Assembly: GCA_037349315.1 (NCBI GenBank) | Contig: JBAIAC010000001.1 | Span: 35,154,001-35,218,000, forward strand | DNA length: 64,000 nt | Direction of reading: 5' to 3' | Source: Chelydra serpentina | Lineage: Eukaryota; Chordata; Testudines; Chelydridae | In this document: one piece after another, positions 33,301 to 44,246 of the stretch | Layout of the letters: every line of letters starts with the position of its first letter | Position numbering within the stretch: the stretch's first letter is position 1 | Position numbers and translations under genes: made by a program | Notes under the pieces: model-generated | The model's input: the letters and a program-made list of their open reading frames with translations, nothing else | What the model was told of the DNA's origin: nothing | Databases searched by the model: none

Positions 33301-36300
33301 CCCTGAAGCTCCTATTGGCAGCGGTTCCCCGTTCCCAGCCAATGGGAGCTTCAGGGGAGGTACCCACAGGCAAAAGCAGCGTGCAGAGCCCTCTACTCCC
33401 TCTCCCCCAGGGGCCGCAGGGACGTGGTACTGGACGCTTCCAGAGCAGTGCAGGGCCTGCGCGCCACAGGGATGGCAAATCCGCGGGCCATATCCAAAGC
33501 CCTGAGGGGCTATATCCGGCCTGCGGGCCGCAGTTTGCCCACCCCTGGTCTAGAGGTAGAAAAGTTCAGTCTCAACGACCCATTCAGTCCTTGTCCTCCC
33601 TACAACCACAAGGGAGAACACAGAAACAATATTCATTTCACACAGAGCATTCAGATAGCAACAATGCTTTTACTATCTATTTGTGCTGAACCTGCCTTTG
33701 AGGTTAAACCCAATTACTAATCTCTTGCCTAGTCAAGCCCCTCTAGTTTCTGCCCATTCTCTAGGTCTGTATGTTTGGAAGTGGCATACTTCTGGAATGG
33801 ATGATAATTTCCATACAAATGTGCATACCTCCAGAAGCTGCTGCTGCTCCTCATAGAATGTCTTCTCCAGCTGTTGCACCCTCTGCTGCTGTTGTTCCTG
33901 TTCAGTGCACAACTGGTCCTGCAATTCCTGCAGCTCCTGCTCCATCACCCTGATCTCTTTTTGGCCAGTCTTCCTGCTCTTCTTCACACTCAAAACAGCT
34001 GTCTGCTTCTCCTCCACCTTGACTTTCAGCTTCATTATATTTCCCAGGGTTTTCCTCAGCATTTCCAAACCAGTCCAAGACTGTGCCAGGCTAGAGGCTT
34101 TCTGGTCCTTATGGCTAAGAGATATAGTTTTCTCAGAGTTCATAGGATTACAATACCTTGTAGCTTTATCCTCCTCCATGCTTGGTCCAGGAGAAGGTAG
34201 CTTGACATCCATGTTTTCTGTTGGCTGTTTGGCCAGTTCTGCCCTCCCCCATGATTTACCCAAAGGTTCACTATCGCAGGACACTCTGTCCCTTTTAGAT
34301 CTGGAATTTGAAGGGCCTTCTGCTCCAGATGCCTCTGATTCCTCCAAACTAAGTTTACGTTTAGTTCTTGCGCCCTTAGGTTTCCCCATCAGTTGGTCAT
34401 TCCTCGGGGCTAAAAACTGACTAACTTTCTCCCATTCTTCCTTAATCACTTCATATTCATATTCAGCAGTTTCTTTGTTATCCAAAGGCACTCCTAGTTG
34501 AATATGATCTCCTTCACCTATTGGATAGGCCTTTGCTGGATCAAGACGTTCCTTATTCAACCAAACACCATTTAGACTCTGAAAACAAACAGAAATCAGC
34601 AAAACTTATCAATGTACATTTAAGTAAACACCTCCACAAGGCATTTTTGGTTGCTGCAAACACAGCCTACCTTTTCAGAAAGAATATTGCAAAGACAAAT
34701 CAACAAATTGTCTAACTAGCTTTTGCACTACTCAAACAACTGAGTCAGTGTCCCTTTTTCGACTATGTGTGAGAGAAATTTAGTTATACCACCGGTAAGG
34801 GTTTCCTTCTACAACGCTTCAGAATAAAATTGATTTAGGCAACCACATGGAAGAAAAGGAAGAGACTATCTACAGTGGTTTAAAGAAGAAACAATGGTCT
34901 GAAGCTTAATGGGAAAGACTTGCAGGTCATTGATAGGAAAGACTCCGCAACAGAGAGATCAATGACACACTGATATGATTTCTCAAGAGTACTTATTTGG
35001 GCATGTCACCAAGAGTTCAAAAACAGGCTACAAAGAAAGGAGGTTAAAGGGACTAAATTTATACAAAAAGAAAGTAGAGGGGAAAATGTAAACCAGCTCT
35101 GTACAAACACAGAGAAACACAAAAGGAAGGAGAAGACATACCAGAAGATGTATAACATGTAGCAATGGCTTTATACTGAAAAGAGGGCTATGTTAGATTA
35201 GACACCAAGAGAGGAAAAGCTTCCTAACAATAAGTACAAGTTGACAATTGAACTGTGCTCAGTACAGACTGTCAGGTCATCAGCAATGGAAGTATCCCAA
35301 AGAAATATGATAACAAGCTTGAGGGAATAGTAGAGGTAATAACATGCAGCAGGTGTAGCCAGGGGTTACACTTGATGACTTAGCACAGTGGTTTCCAAAC
35401 ACTGCTATATACTTCAGGACTAGAACTTCAGACTTACGTGACTGGTATGTTACGTGACTGGTACGGTAGACACCTCTACCTAGCTTAACAAGGAACCTCT
35501 GTTGCCCCAATGAAAGAGAGGTTGATATAGCCAATGGCATTGCTGTGGATGACTGGTACTCCCGAGAAAGACTGGACACCACAGATTTGGAAAGTCTCTT
35601 CCAGTCCTAACTTGTAGGAAACTTTGGAGATCAGTAGTGCATTATTGTACAAATATTTCAAGGCAACTGACTGCAGGATTCAGCAAGGCCTTTTCTACTC
35701 TAATCTACTACAAGCCAGCTAAGGGGTGCATTTCAACACTCTCAGAAATTGAATGAGCATAGTTAAAGAATGCCCTATGACTGAGAAACTATTGAGAGAG
35801 AACAAAGTGATGCATCACGATGCAGTTAGATATACAACCTCAACATCCAGATCACCTAGAAGTTCTCAGTTGCCCTAGCCCCAGAACAGAAACTGGAGCT
35901 TTGATCTTTCACCATGTATTTCCTTGCCTTTGTGGACAAAAAGAACAGAGGTGGAGCTGCCATCACAGACAACACATTGTTCACCCAGAAGAATTTTAAA
36001 CAGCAAATGTAAAAACAGAAGGTCTCAAGTACAGGAAAGAAAACATTAATGTCTTTTATTTTTAGTTTACTTTTATAGGGATCTGGCCTATTTCTAGTCT
36101 CTATTTTTCCTTCCAAGAAAAGTGTGAAATTTACTTCTGTGGAAAGAGAACTACAGCTACAATGGTGAGAAGGTGCATATGAACATATGATTGGGGGTGG
36201 AGGAGAAGAGAGTTTTCATTTAATTGTAAAACGTCTCCTCTCCCTTACGGTCTCCAGTGGGTGCATGTAAGCGCACACGTCACTCTGCAATGATTGTAGT

Positions 36301-39300
36301 AACTGATCTTCTATTCCAAGTACAACACCGCTGCTACTAGGGGCTGCGTGCAGAAGACAGAGGGCTGCTGATAGGGCATGAGGGATCTTTCCATTTAAAA
36401 TGCACTCCTTTCACCGCATTTCACATCCAAAATAACTGGAATCTGTTGAATATTAGGGCATGCTGTAGAGCCCATCTCTTTTCCTGACTCAGAGAGGGAG
36501 GGATTCTTGGAACTAGTATTTGTAGATGGGAGATTGGTTATTTTCTATTTTTTTCATATTAAAAATACAAAGCATTTAGAGTCTTGGCTATGCACTCTGT
36601 ATTGTGTGCATCAAAACAAACAAGGTTGAGATTTTAATAATGCTCACTGTATGTCTTCAAGTTCCTCCACCTATTCTTGGCCTTACAACTGAATCCTTTA
36701 TAAGTCAACTTGTACTACAGAACATTCCGAATGTTACATCTAACTGGTTTTCACTCAGCTTCCTGACTTTAATAATTTTCCAGCTTGAAGGAAAGTGTGG
36801 GGAAAGGGACTTCAATCAAAGGGGACAAGCAACTTGTCATGGTCAGCAAATGAGATAGTAGGCGTTTTAGAACCTGGATTTCAATTCTTTACTCTAGCCA
36901 AATGATGAAGATGTGTTTCATGTCAACCAATGGAATCAAAAGCCAGTTTCATGATCACAAAACCATCTCCAACTTTAGTTTATTAAAACTAAATTATAGT
37001 TGTGCCACTACAATAACTGGCACCAGTTTGTCATTTAATTATCATTGCAAGAGCAATATCCTTTTTAAGAATGTCAGCCTTCATAGTTATTCTTTGCACA
37101 GTTCACGGATAGGTTCTCAGGACCAATACTCCCCACAGTATTTCATTATCTGATAGCATCAATGTGCTCTATTAAAGAGAAGAAGCTAAAAGCAGGAAGT
37201 ATCCCTTGTAGTCAGACATGAATAAGCCTGACTCAGCATTCTGGGTTTCAGCTAGGATGAAGTTCCAGATTCAGGGTGCACAACTAGAAGCACATGTTCC
37301 CATAGGTCTTTTACCCAAGTTAGACTATATTACAGCATGACTCAAGGTTACCTGTACTTCATAACTATGACCCCGCAGCTACTCAGACAAAGCCTCCAAA
37401 TGGGAAGTCATCTTCAATATCTCTCAGTACAATTAAAACTCCTTCAATCTCAGTACCTTGTTGTCTGTAACTGTCCACTGGCCTTGTGCATTCTGCTTGA
37501 AAACACAGTGGTAACGAGAGATCATCAGTGGGCAGGTTTTTGAGACCAGCTGGTAGGTGAGACCAAATCCTCGGCCTATAGTTACCTAAAGATAAAAACA
37601 ATTTAATAGCCACCATCAGCAACAATACAGAAAGAGTGATCTATCTGCTTTGATTTTAAATACAGTAAAATAAACACATGGGATGAATTAGCTTTGTATA
37701 GTAGTTTCTACTGGAGTTCAAAGTAGTAAGTTTAACACTAACCACACACATGGTTACTACTTATAACTTTTACTGAATGTGACACAACTTCATGTTTAAA
37801 TCCAAGAGCCAAAAGCTAGGGGGAAGCCTTGAAAAAGCCTGACGCACACTGGTGTTTTAGGATTGGGGAACATTTGTATCCATTTAACCAGGGTGGATCT
37901 GATTTAAATCACTAGTCAGGAAGACTCGATTTAATCATGGATTTCTACATAAAAGTGCATTATTGTTGGGTGAAGATCCTGCATGTTCAGACATGTTCCT
38001 TTCATCATCTTCAACGCAGCTTCCTCCTGAGAAGGAACACTTCTCATGATTTCAATCGGGCAACCAGGCCTTGCATTTCTTTGTTGCACTGTTTGCATTA
38101 TGCACACATGCCTGTCTTACCCACAGGTAGAGGAACTTCATTAAAATAGTCTCAAACTGGGTCTCTTTTACGGCCTACTGCCATTATAGGTTTTCCCTTC
38201 TAGTGAGAGAATGGTATGGTAGAGCTCAAATCAATGAAGGCCACACTCAGAAAGACCTTTCTGGAATATGCTGCTCAAACAGTTTCACTTTTGTTTCTAC
38301 TGCCTGTCCCTCCCTTCTCACATTTATCTCCAGATTTCTTCTCCTTGTCCAGACCTATTCCACCCCCAACAATCTTTTTCAATTCATTGAACTTTTTGAA
38401 ACTTTGCACTTTTAGAGAAAGTTAAGGGATGGACTCTGTGTACACAAATTTGCAGAGGGACAATAGGGTTGAAGTCTGTTATTTCTCACCTCTATATATT
38501 ATTTATTTATGTATTTAAAAACATTGTTGCTGTTAACAAGCATATTATCTCTGGAGACACAAATCCACAGCGAGAACCTCAAAACTAAGCATCTGTGATG
38601 GTATCTTCTAGACTGAGCACTGAGTCCCATTGAGTAGGGGTTAATAGAAAGATTAACCTAAATAATCTATACAGAAGCCAATGGAACCCCATAATCCAGG
38701 GGTCGGCAACCTTTCAGAGGTGGTGTGCCGAGTCTTCATTTATTCACTCTAATTTAAGGTTTTGCGTGCCAGTAATACATTTTAACATTTTTAGAAGGTC
38801 TCTTCTATAAGTCTTTAATATATAACTAAACCATTGTTGTATGTAAAGTAAATAAGGTTTTTAAAATGTTTAAGAAGCTTCATTTAAAATTAAATAAAAA
38901 TGCAGAGCCCCCCGGACCAGTGGCCAGGACCCGGGCAGTGTGAGTGCCACTGAAAATCAGCTTGCGTGCCGCCTTCAGCACGTGTGCCATAGGTTGCCTA
39001 CCCCTGCCATAATCCATGAACTATTGGAACTCATTTACAAAACTTTCCTTAAAAATTACATGAATATATTGTCTCATATTATAGAATTAGAATTTATCAT
39101 CCCTATTCCATAATGAGATATTTTTGAGCTATCATGTATCTTTAGATAGATTTATTCCTCAAAAAGCATTTTATTAAAAAAATCCGATTTAAATAAAAAA
39201 TCCAATTCTTTTGATTTTTTTTTTAAATCGTTGATTTTTATCCACCCTGCATTTAACTGATAAAATCTCCTTTAACTGAGTACTCCAACAACCAACCCTC

Positions 39301-42300
39301 TTCTGCCTTCTGGCTAGAATACTTGGGGCCGCGGCAGCGCTTTAACGTGGCTTGTGTAGTCGCGGCACAACGCTGTGAGAGAACTGAAAAAACTACCTCC
39401 ACGAGGGGCACAGTTCCCAGCGCTGGTGCACTGTCTATACTGGCAGGTTACAGCGCTGAAACTTGCAGCGCTCAGGGGGGGTTTTTTCACACCCCTGAGC
39501 AAGAAAGTTGCAGCGCTATAAAGTGCTAGTTTAGACAAGCCCTTAGTAAAAAGTCTCTGATGAAGGCTTCAGAAAAAGTGATGCTAGCATCCTCACATTT
39601 TCTTTGTTCAGAACTGTAGTGAGCAATCTTAGAAGCTTTAGCTGCATAAACTCCTTCAGGTTGGTCAAGAATCTCCAGAGACATTGATCTATAGCAGTAT
39701 GACTCTCCAATCTTACTTGAGACAGCTAGAATCTCTTACTGAGCTGGAGGTTCAGACATTGAAGGCTCACTTGGAGAGGAGAATTTTCCTGGTGAATAAT
39801 GAGAGCAGAAGTTGTGGTTCCTCTAACTTGGGAGAGGCTGAAGTTTTTCATTGTTCAATCTCTAAGTCAATTTAACAGAGCATTTTAATAGGGATTGGAG
39901 GAACTAACTAAACTGTGACTCTCACAGGAGTCATTATTTACCTGAAGAGTATGGCATAGCTGAAAGACAGTCATCAATACAACTTCAAAGTTCATACTGA
40001 GAAATTAAAAATACCATTGTGACCCAATAATTAATAGCAAAGGCAACAAAACAAAAGTAACATCGTTGATGTACTGTACTTAGGCTTGGTAACAGATGAC
40101 AATTTGATTAAAAAACTAGAACAATGTAAAATAAATATGGCACACATTAAAGGGATTAAAAGTTAGCAGATAGGTCTCAAAATGTAATTGTAAATGGAGA
40201 ATCACCATTGAACGGGTGTTACTAGTGGGGTCCCACAGGGATTGGTTCTTGACCCTATGCTATTTAACATTTTTATCAATGACCGGGAAGAAACACAAAA
40301 TCATCATTGCTAAAGTTTGCAGATGACACTAAAAATGGAGGAATGGACAGGTCACTGATTCAGAACAATCTGAATTGCTTGGTAAACTGCACACAAGCAA
40401 ACAATGTGTGCTTTAATACAGCTAAATGTAAAGGTATACATCTAGAAACAAACAATGTAGGTCATACTAATAGCATGGGGGACCTCATCCTGGGAAGCAG
40501 TGATTCTCAAAAAGGTTTGTGGGTCAGGGTGAATAATCAGCTGAACATGTGCTCTCAGTGCAACGCTGTGGCCAAAAGTACTAAAGTGATCCTTTGATGC
40601 ATAAACGGGAATCTCAGAAAGGAGTAGAGGTTATTTTACCTCTATATTTGACACTGGTATGACTGCTGCTGGAATACATGTCCAATTCTGGTGTCCAAAA
40701 TTCAAGAAGGATGTTGATAAATTGGAAAGGATTCAGAAGAAACACGAGAATGATTAAAGGATTCCTTATAGTGATAGACTCAAGGAGCTCAATCTATTTA
40801 GCTTAACAAAGTGAAGGTAAACGGGTGACTTGATTACAGTCTATAAGTACCTACATGGAAAACAAATAGTTAATAATAGGCTCTTCAGTCTACCACAGAG
40901 GTTCTCAAATGGGGGTGGGAGAGAATTATTTTGGGGAAGTTCTATGGCCTGTGTTATACAGGAGATCAGACTATATTACAATGGTCCCCTTCGGGTCTTG
41001 GAATCTATGAAAGAACACAATCCAGCATTTCACATATTTACCACACAATCCAGAATTGGGCAGAAAGTCACATGATCCTCAAGGAAGTGAAAACTTACAC
41101 ATGCATACATCAGTATTGGTCATGTCATTTTCAAGGCCTTGAGTACTACTCCACACATACATTATTCAACCGGAATCTACTTTGTATTAGTCATTTCTGA
41201 TGATTGTACCCTTTCTAGCTTCTGTAAGGTATAGATCAGAAAGACTCATTTTTACAGAGGATTCTCACCTGTTTCTTACATTAGAAATTCATGTCTTGTT
41301 AATCCCGATTTTCTAATATTGAGAGGGGAAATTAACTCACTGCTTAAAGCCTTATTTTGGTTTTTTTGGTTCCATTCTGTTTAATATATATCCAGTAAAC
41401 AGCAGGGTGGAAGAAATCTGTCAAAATTTCAGCATCCCGTTCCTTCAATTAAAGATCAAGAAAGCCCCCACTCCAGTTCCCTGAACCTCTGAAGAAAAAA
41501 ACATCTGCTTCCCCTCCATCACCACCCACAAACATTTTAGACATTGTTGTCCAAGAGGCAACAAAAGGTCACAAACTCTCTACTAGGACTCTAACACCTG
41601 GCAGGACCTGTAACATCTCTGGAAAAGACTTTCACTCATTCAAAGGACTATTATACAAGCAACTCCGAGGATGCTGCCACCACTCTGCCAAGATTTCCAC
41701 AGGCTGCCCTAGTCAGCAAAGTATCAGAGGGGTAGCCGTGTTAGTCTGGATCTGCAGAAGCGACAAAGGGTCCTGTGGCACCTTATAGACTAACAGAGGT
41801 ATTGACCCACGAAAGCTTATGCTTCAATACCTCTGTTAATCTATAAGGTGCCACAGGACCCTTTGTCGCTAGTCAGCAAAGAGACCCTCTGCCTGTAAAG
41901 CAGGGCTGGCTTCCCCCAGCGAGTGGGAGGAGCTTGCACTCAGCCCTGCCCACTAGACCTCACCCCTCAAAAAAAAAAGAGACAAGGGCTGGAATGGAAA
42001 CCAACCAACCCTAACCCCATACTAAGGGCTGCTGCCTCAACCAAAGCAGTGGTTCTCAACCAGGAATACCCATACCCCTGATGGTACATCAGCTCATCTA
42101 GATATCTGTCTAGTTTTACAACAGGCTACACACAAAAAGCATTAGCAAAATCAGTAAAACAAAAAATTTCACACAATGACTTGTTTATATACTATACACT
42201 GAAATGTAAGTACAATATTTATATTCCAGTTTATTTTTTTGTATAATTATATGGTAAAAATAAGAAAGTGAGCAATTTTCCAGTAATAGTGTGCTGGGAC

Positions 42301-42901
42301 ACTTTTGTATTTTTATGCCTGATTCTGTAAGCAAGTAGTTTTTAAGTGAGGTGAAACTTGGGGGAACGCAAGACAAATCAGACTCCTGAAAGGGGTACAG
42401 TAGTCTGGAAAGGTTGAGACTCACTGGTCTACAGGGTTCAGGGCCCCATTTCAACAGTGGCTTTGGGGCACATGGGAAACACCAGGGAGCCCTCAGCCCC
42501 ACATCACCTCACTGCCCCCTCCCCCACCACCAGCCCAGACTCCTTCCCCTCCGCCCCCAGCCGCCCCCCTGCTCATCGCGTCCCTGCCCCTCCCCCGCCA
42601 ACAGCCACCTCCCCTTGCTCATCACGTCCCCGCCCCCTGCTCATCACCTCCCCGCCACCAGCCCCCCCGCCCCCTGCTCATCCCCTCCCCCGCCACCAGC
42701 CCCCTGCTCATCACCTCCCCGCCCCTCCCCCGCCACCAGCTCATCACCTTCCCCCCCAGCCCCCTGTCCTACAGGTCCCACCCCCCGCCTCACCTCGCTG
42801 CCGCTCTCCAGCAGGAGCCACTGGCCGCTCATCCCCACTCGCCTGAGGCACCAGGTCTGGCCGGAGCCCCCCGCGGGCGAGGGGCCGCCGCGCTCCGCCA
42901 T
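27159..42901 (-). CDS. RNF8: RNF8, FHA/RING E3 ubiquitin ligase (8 coding exons)
   Basis: RNF8 binds phosphorylated MDC1 at DNA double-strand breaks through its FHA domain and, with UBC13, builds ubiquitin chains that recruit RNF168, 53BP1 and BRCA1. Eight exons join in frame: 42794-42901, 37457-37585, 33829-34578, 33110-33172, 31653-31742, 30353-30460, 29322-29526 and 27159-27307, giving 533 residues (human 485). The FHA domain spans roughly residues 17-115 with Gly40-Arg41, Ser59-Arg60 and Asn82-Gly83 in the phospho-binding loops. A coiled coil covers about 270-400. The C3HC4 RING has Cys407, Cys410, Cys422, His424, Cys427, Cys430, Cys441 and Cys444, all intact. The start MAERGG is the only ATG in an upstream-open frame. 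The odd feature is a 49-residue C-terminal tail absent from the mammalian protein. The gene is divergent from AARS2 and tandem with CMTR1. Confidence 0.95.
27308..29321. other. RNF8 intron 7
   Basis: A 2.0-kb intron between the RING exon and the tail exon. No further coding exon or recognisable repeat seen. The small open frames (27426-27662 minus, 28086-28325 plus) have no support. Confidence 0.5.
29322..29526 (-). CDS. RNF8: RNF8 exon encoding most of the RING
   Basis: The 205-bp exon lies between acceptor CTCCACAG and donor AAAG|GTGAGA. It encodes AVTLNCAHSFCSYC and continues through the last two zinc ligands (CPIC) to LALIRERK, 68 residues plus one base. It contains six of the eight RING zinc ligands. 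Its phase-1 end pairs with the tail exon at 27307. Confidence 0.94.
29690..29850 (-). mobile_element. MIR-like SINE fragment
   Basis: The plus strand reads TTATCCCTATTTTTCAGATG, then AAGTAACTCACCCAAG and AGCAAAGCTG, the reverse of the MIR core. It is an old fragment in RNF8 intron 6. Confidence 0.65.
29851..30352. other. RNF8 intron 6, remainder
   Basis: Unique AT-rich sequence with an A-rich run at 30252-30283. No gene seen. Confidence 0.45.
30353..30460 (-). CDS. RNF8: RNF8 exon, coiled-coil end and first RING ligands
   Basis: The 108-bp, phase-0 exon has acceptor TTCCTTACAG and donor GAG|GTACAG. It encodes EEKEKARAQKEEVLSQMNDV then LENELQCTICSEHFIE: the last coiled-coil heptads and the Cys-x2-Cys that opens the RING. 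Confidence 0.94.
30461..31652. other. RNF8 intron 5
   Basis: A 1.2-kb intron. I see no gene and no repeat I can name. Confidence 0.5.
31653..31742 (-). CDS. RNF8: RNF8 coiled-coil exon
   Basis: The 90-bp, phase-0 exon, acceptor TTTTCACAG, donor ACTAAG|GTACTG, encodes HRALMDELSRNKKDF then EEIIQAKNKELEETK, closely matching the vertebrate RNF8 coiled coil. Confidence 0.94.
31743..32208. other. RNF8 intron 4, left of the solo LTR
   Basis: Unique intronic sequence ending at the LTR target site. Nothing recognised. Confidence 0.45.
32209..32862. mobile_element. Solo LTR of a retrotransposon or endogenous retrovirus
   Basis: A 654-bp unit begins TGTGACAAAGTTCC and ends GGGTCTGTCACA, with the TG...CA ends typical of LTRs. 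A 4-bp direct repeat, atat, flanks it (32205-32208 and 32863-32866). There is no internal coding region, so it is a solo LTR left by recombination. I recognise the start as a common turtle LTR but cannot say whether it is of ERV or gypsy type. It sits in RNF8 intron 4; transcriptional orientation was not determined. Confidence 0.65.
32863..33109. other. RNF8 intron 4, right of the solo LTR
   Basis: Unique intronic sequence to the donor of the next exon. Nothing recognised. Confidence 0.45.
33110..33172 (-). CDS. RNF8: RNF8 small coiled-coil exon
   Basis: The 63-bp, phase-0 exon has acceptor ATTTTTTCAG and donor CAGGAG|GTAACT. It encodes GVKKQQGEENLKEQ then LAQVLQE, aligning with the LKQQLAQALQE segment of mammalian RNF8. 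Confidence 0.93.
33240..33547. mobile_element. GC-rich hAT-type MITE, one end clear
   Basis: The right end reads GCCGCAGTTTGCCCACCCCTG, a common amniote hAT terminus. The interior has a near-perfect inverted pair, TACCTCCCCTGAAGCTCC at 33295-33312 and its complement at 33346-33363. The left end and duplication are not resolved. It lies in RNF8 intron 3. Confidence 0.55.
33548..33828. other. RNF8 intron 3, remainder
   Basis: Unique intronic sequence. No signal seen. Confidence 0.4.
33829..34578 (-). CDS. RNF8: RNF8 large central exon (end of FHA, linker, coiled coil)
   Basis: The 750-bp, phase-0 exon, acceptor GTTTTCAG, donor CTGGAG|GTATGC, encodes 250 residues. It begins SLNGVWLNKERLDP with the FHA Asn-Gly loop, continues with IQLGVPLDNKETAEYEYEV, and carries the basic GARTKRKLSLEE segment and a divergent Ser/Pro-rich linker. 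It ends in a Glu/Gln-rich coiled coil (EQELQELQDQL, QQLEKTFYEEQQQLLE). The linker is much less conserved against the human protein than the FHA or coiled coil, as usual for this gene. Confidence 0.95.
34579..37456. other. RNF8 intron 2
   Basis: A 2.9-kb intron. Around 35180-35230, AGACACCAAGAGAGGAAAAG followed by CTTCCTAACAATAAG resembles the 3' region of an old CR1-like LINE, too diverged to delimit. No gene found. Confidence 0.45.
37457..37585 (-). CDS. RNF8: RNF8 FHA-core exon
   Basis: The 129-bp, phase-0 exon has acceptor TTATCTTTAG and donor AACAAG|GTACTG. It encodes VTIGRGFGLTYQL, then CPLMISRYHCVFKQ and QWTVTDNK. It holds the FHA phosphothreonine-binding Arg41 and the Ser59-Arg60-x-His motif. 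The short open frame in another register at this site is a shadow. Confidence 0.94.
37586..37888. other. RNF8 intron 1, 3' end
   Basis: Unique sequence up to the target site catttaac of the neighbouring element. No signal seen. Confidence 0.4.
37889..39249. mobile_element. hAT-like CAGGGTGGAT element with perfect 8-bp duplication
   Basis: Ends CAGGGTGGATCTGATTTAAA and TTTTTATCCACCCTG are inverted, and the flanks are identical catttaac (37881-37888 and 39250-39257). The element is 1361 bp, including a second hAT element at 38697-39006. It is AT-rich and noncoding. Same family as 4986-7630 and about 49715-50482. It lies in RNF8 intron 1. Confidence 0.85.
38697..39006. mobile_element. Nested 310-bp hAT MITE
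   Basis: Ends CAGGGGTCGGCAACC and GGTTGCCTACCCCTG are a 15-bp inverted pair with one mismatch, flanked by exact 8-bp ccataatc (38689-38696 and 39007-39014). Noncoding. It is inserted in the CAGGGTGGAT element, so it is younger than that insertion. Confidence 0.9.
39328..39542. mobile_element. Truncated PIF/Harbinger-like MITE
   Basis: The right end TTTAGACAAGCCC|TTA matches the terminus of the element at 16126-16347, and internal CAGCGCT repeats and CAGGGGGGGTTTTTTC are shared. The expected left terminus is missing, so the copy appears truncated on the left. Confidence 0.6.
39543..40029. other. RNF8 intron 1, middle
   Basis: Unique sequence, no gene. The open frame at 39684-39875 is unsupported. 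Confidence 0.4.
40030..41012 (+). mobile_element. CR1 LINE fragment, older subfamily
   Basis: CR1 RT is recognisable: TGGGGTCCCACAGGGATTGG, then TTTAACATTTTTATCAATGA and LKFADDTKNGGMDRS near 40.3 kb. It ends in CCTTCGGGTCTTGGAATC, a different 3' end from the other CR1 copies here. It is 5'-truncated and full of stops, antisense to RNF8. Confidence 0.8.
41013..41708. other. RNF8 intron 1, unique segment
   Basis: No gene or named repeat seen up to the next insertion. Confidence 0.4.
41722..41868. mobile_element. Short hairpin retroelement, Penelope-like candidate
   Basis: The 147-bp insertion has the exact 13-bp duplication ctagtcagcaaag (41709-41721 and 41869-41881). Same outer ends as 20710-20943: TATCAGAGGGGTAGCC on the left and CCCTTTGTCGC on the right. 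Arms of about 65 bp are reverse complements; the centre is deleted so that AGGTATTG is joined to ACCCACGAAAGC. It lies in RNF8 intron 1. Confidence 0.75.
42047..42426. mobile_element. hAT MITE, CAGTGGTTCTCAACC family
   Basis: A 380-bp element with ends CAGTGGTTCTCAACC and GGTTGAGACTCACTG, inverted with one base difference. The interior is AT-rich. The 8-bp flanks no longer match, suggesting age. Just downstream (sense of RNF8) of the RNF8 first exon. Confidence 0.75.
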
Positions 42902-43110
42902 CCCGCCAGCACCGTCCGGCCTAGGCAGCAGGCAGGAGCAATCGCTAAAGGGGACGGTGAGACCATCCAACTCCGGGCGGCAGGACGCTCGCTTGCCTCC
43001 GTCACCCACAACAAAGATGGCACCAAACCGACAGCGCCTGCGCGGGCTCCGCAGCCCAGTCAATCGATGCCAGAGCCGTAACTCTAAGGGGTAGACTCTA
43101 TTCTGCGCGT
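42440..43110 (-). promoter_or_regulatory. RNF8: RNF8 CpG-rich promoter and 5' UTR
   Basis: The GC-rich block contains RNF8 exon 1. Upstream of the ATG, at 43027-43036, GCGCCTGCGC differs by one base from the NRF1 consensus, and an AAGATGGCA YY1-like motif lies at 43013-43021. The intron-1 side (42480-42790) is a C-rich tract with CACCTCCCCGCCACCAGCCC-type repeats. The transcription start probably lies within 42910-43100. Confidence 0.5.
42794..42901 (-). CDS. RNF8: RNF8 first coding exon
   Basis: The 108-bp exon starts ATG at 42901-42899 and ends AGCGAG|GTGAGG in phase 0. It encodes MAERGGPSPAGGSGQTWC, then LRRVGMSGQWLLLESGSE. The CLRRVGM...WLLLE run matches the start of the RNF8 FHA domain. 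The upstream frame is open for about 74 codons but has no ATG, so MAERGG is the start. Confidence 0.93.
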
Positions 43111-44246
43111 GCTCAGAACTCACACTGGCTGTCGCCGTCTTTAGTGGCGAGCCCAGCCCGTCTATCTACTGCTCTGCGCTCCACTCCCCCAGCTCTGGGA
43201 GTTAGGGCCAGTTACTGCTCCCATAGGTTGCAGGCAGGGGTCAGTGATGCTCAAACCATAGCTACCCAGGCCTGGCTCCTGACATGTCCTGCGCCCTAGT
43301 ACAACCCTAGTACAAGATTTGGAGCCCAGCCCTACAGTGCTCACCCTCTTGGCCAAGATGCCAACAAACTGAGCTGGAGGAAACCAGCAGATCTCCAGCC
43401 CCCATTGCGTGTTTATCAGAGGAAGCTGCATGGCTCTCCCCCGTGGCCACCACTGATCTGTCGTGTGTACCCAGGGTGCTGACCCAAGCCCAGCAGAATA
43501 GGCCCACGGACTGTACCGGCAGTACTGTAAACTCAGATGAGAGCTTTACATGTGAAAGCCTAATCACCCCTTGCACAGAGGGTTGTCAGTACGCAAACAA
43601 CCTGAAGAACGATACAGAGGTCAAACATGTCCTCTGATCATTTTAATTTATGGGATTCACAGATATAAGCTTTAACATAGTAGGTATGCAACTTTGACAC
43701 AGAAACATGATTTTTTTCCATGTTGTAATCTTCCTTTATTTGCTGTTGCCAACTCTCGTGATTTTATCACAACTCTCAAAAAATTCTGGTGTCTTTCTGA
43801 AAAATATCAGCCATTGGAAGCAAGGAATTAAGTGAGAATCTCACCTTTCATTTAAAAAAAAAAAAAAAAAAAAGCTTCTGTCCTAGTTAGAAAAAAAAGC
43901 TTGAAAACAAGACCTGAAGGTATCCTGAAGTCTCCAAGAACCAAAAGACAAAGAAAAAGACCCCATTTTTTTTAATATGATTTTTGTGGGCCTGATTCAT
44001 GACTTGTATACTCGGGGTTAGCAATACTGATTATTATTGAACATTGGAGATGTGGAAAGCGTTGTCCAAAACAAAATAAACCTGGGCCCCAGCATGCAGA
44101 AATTAATAAATATATGATGCACAAGGCCCCAAATTGGTGGAACTGAACAACAGGCTAAAGGAAAAGTAAGACCCACCAGCTGACAGACCAGTCAGAGAGG
44201 AACCAGGTGCACAATGCTCAAGGGTCTAGGTTCATCAGAGAGGGGA
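43111..44246. other. RNF8-AARS2 intergenic segment
   Basis: Spacer between divergent genes. It holds a poly-A run at 43855-43873. No gene seen. Confidence 0.5.

Noticed and set aside
42902..43123. N-terminal extension of RNF8
   Set aside because: The frame stays open upstream but contains no ATG. The apparent start at 43123 is GTG.
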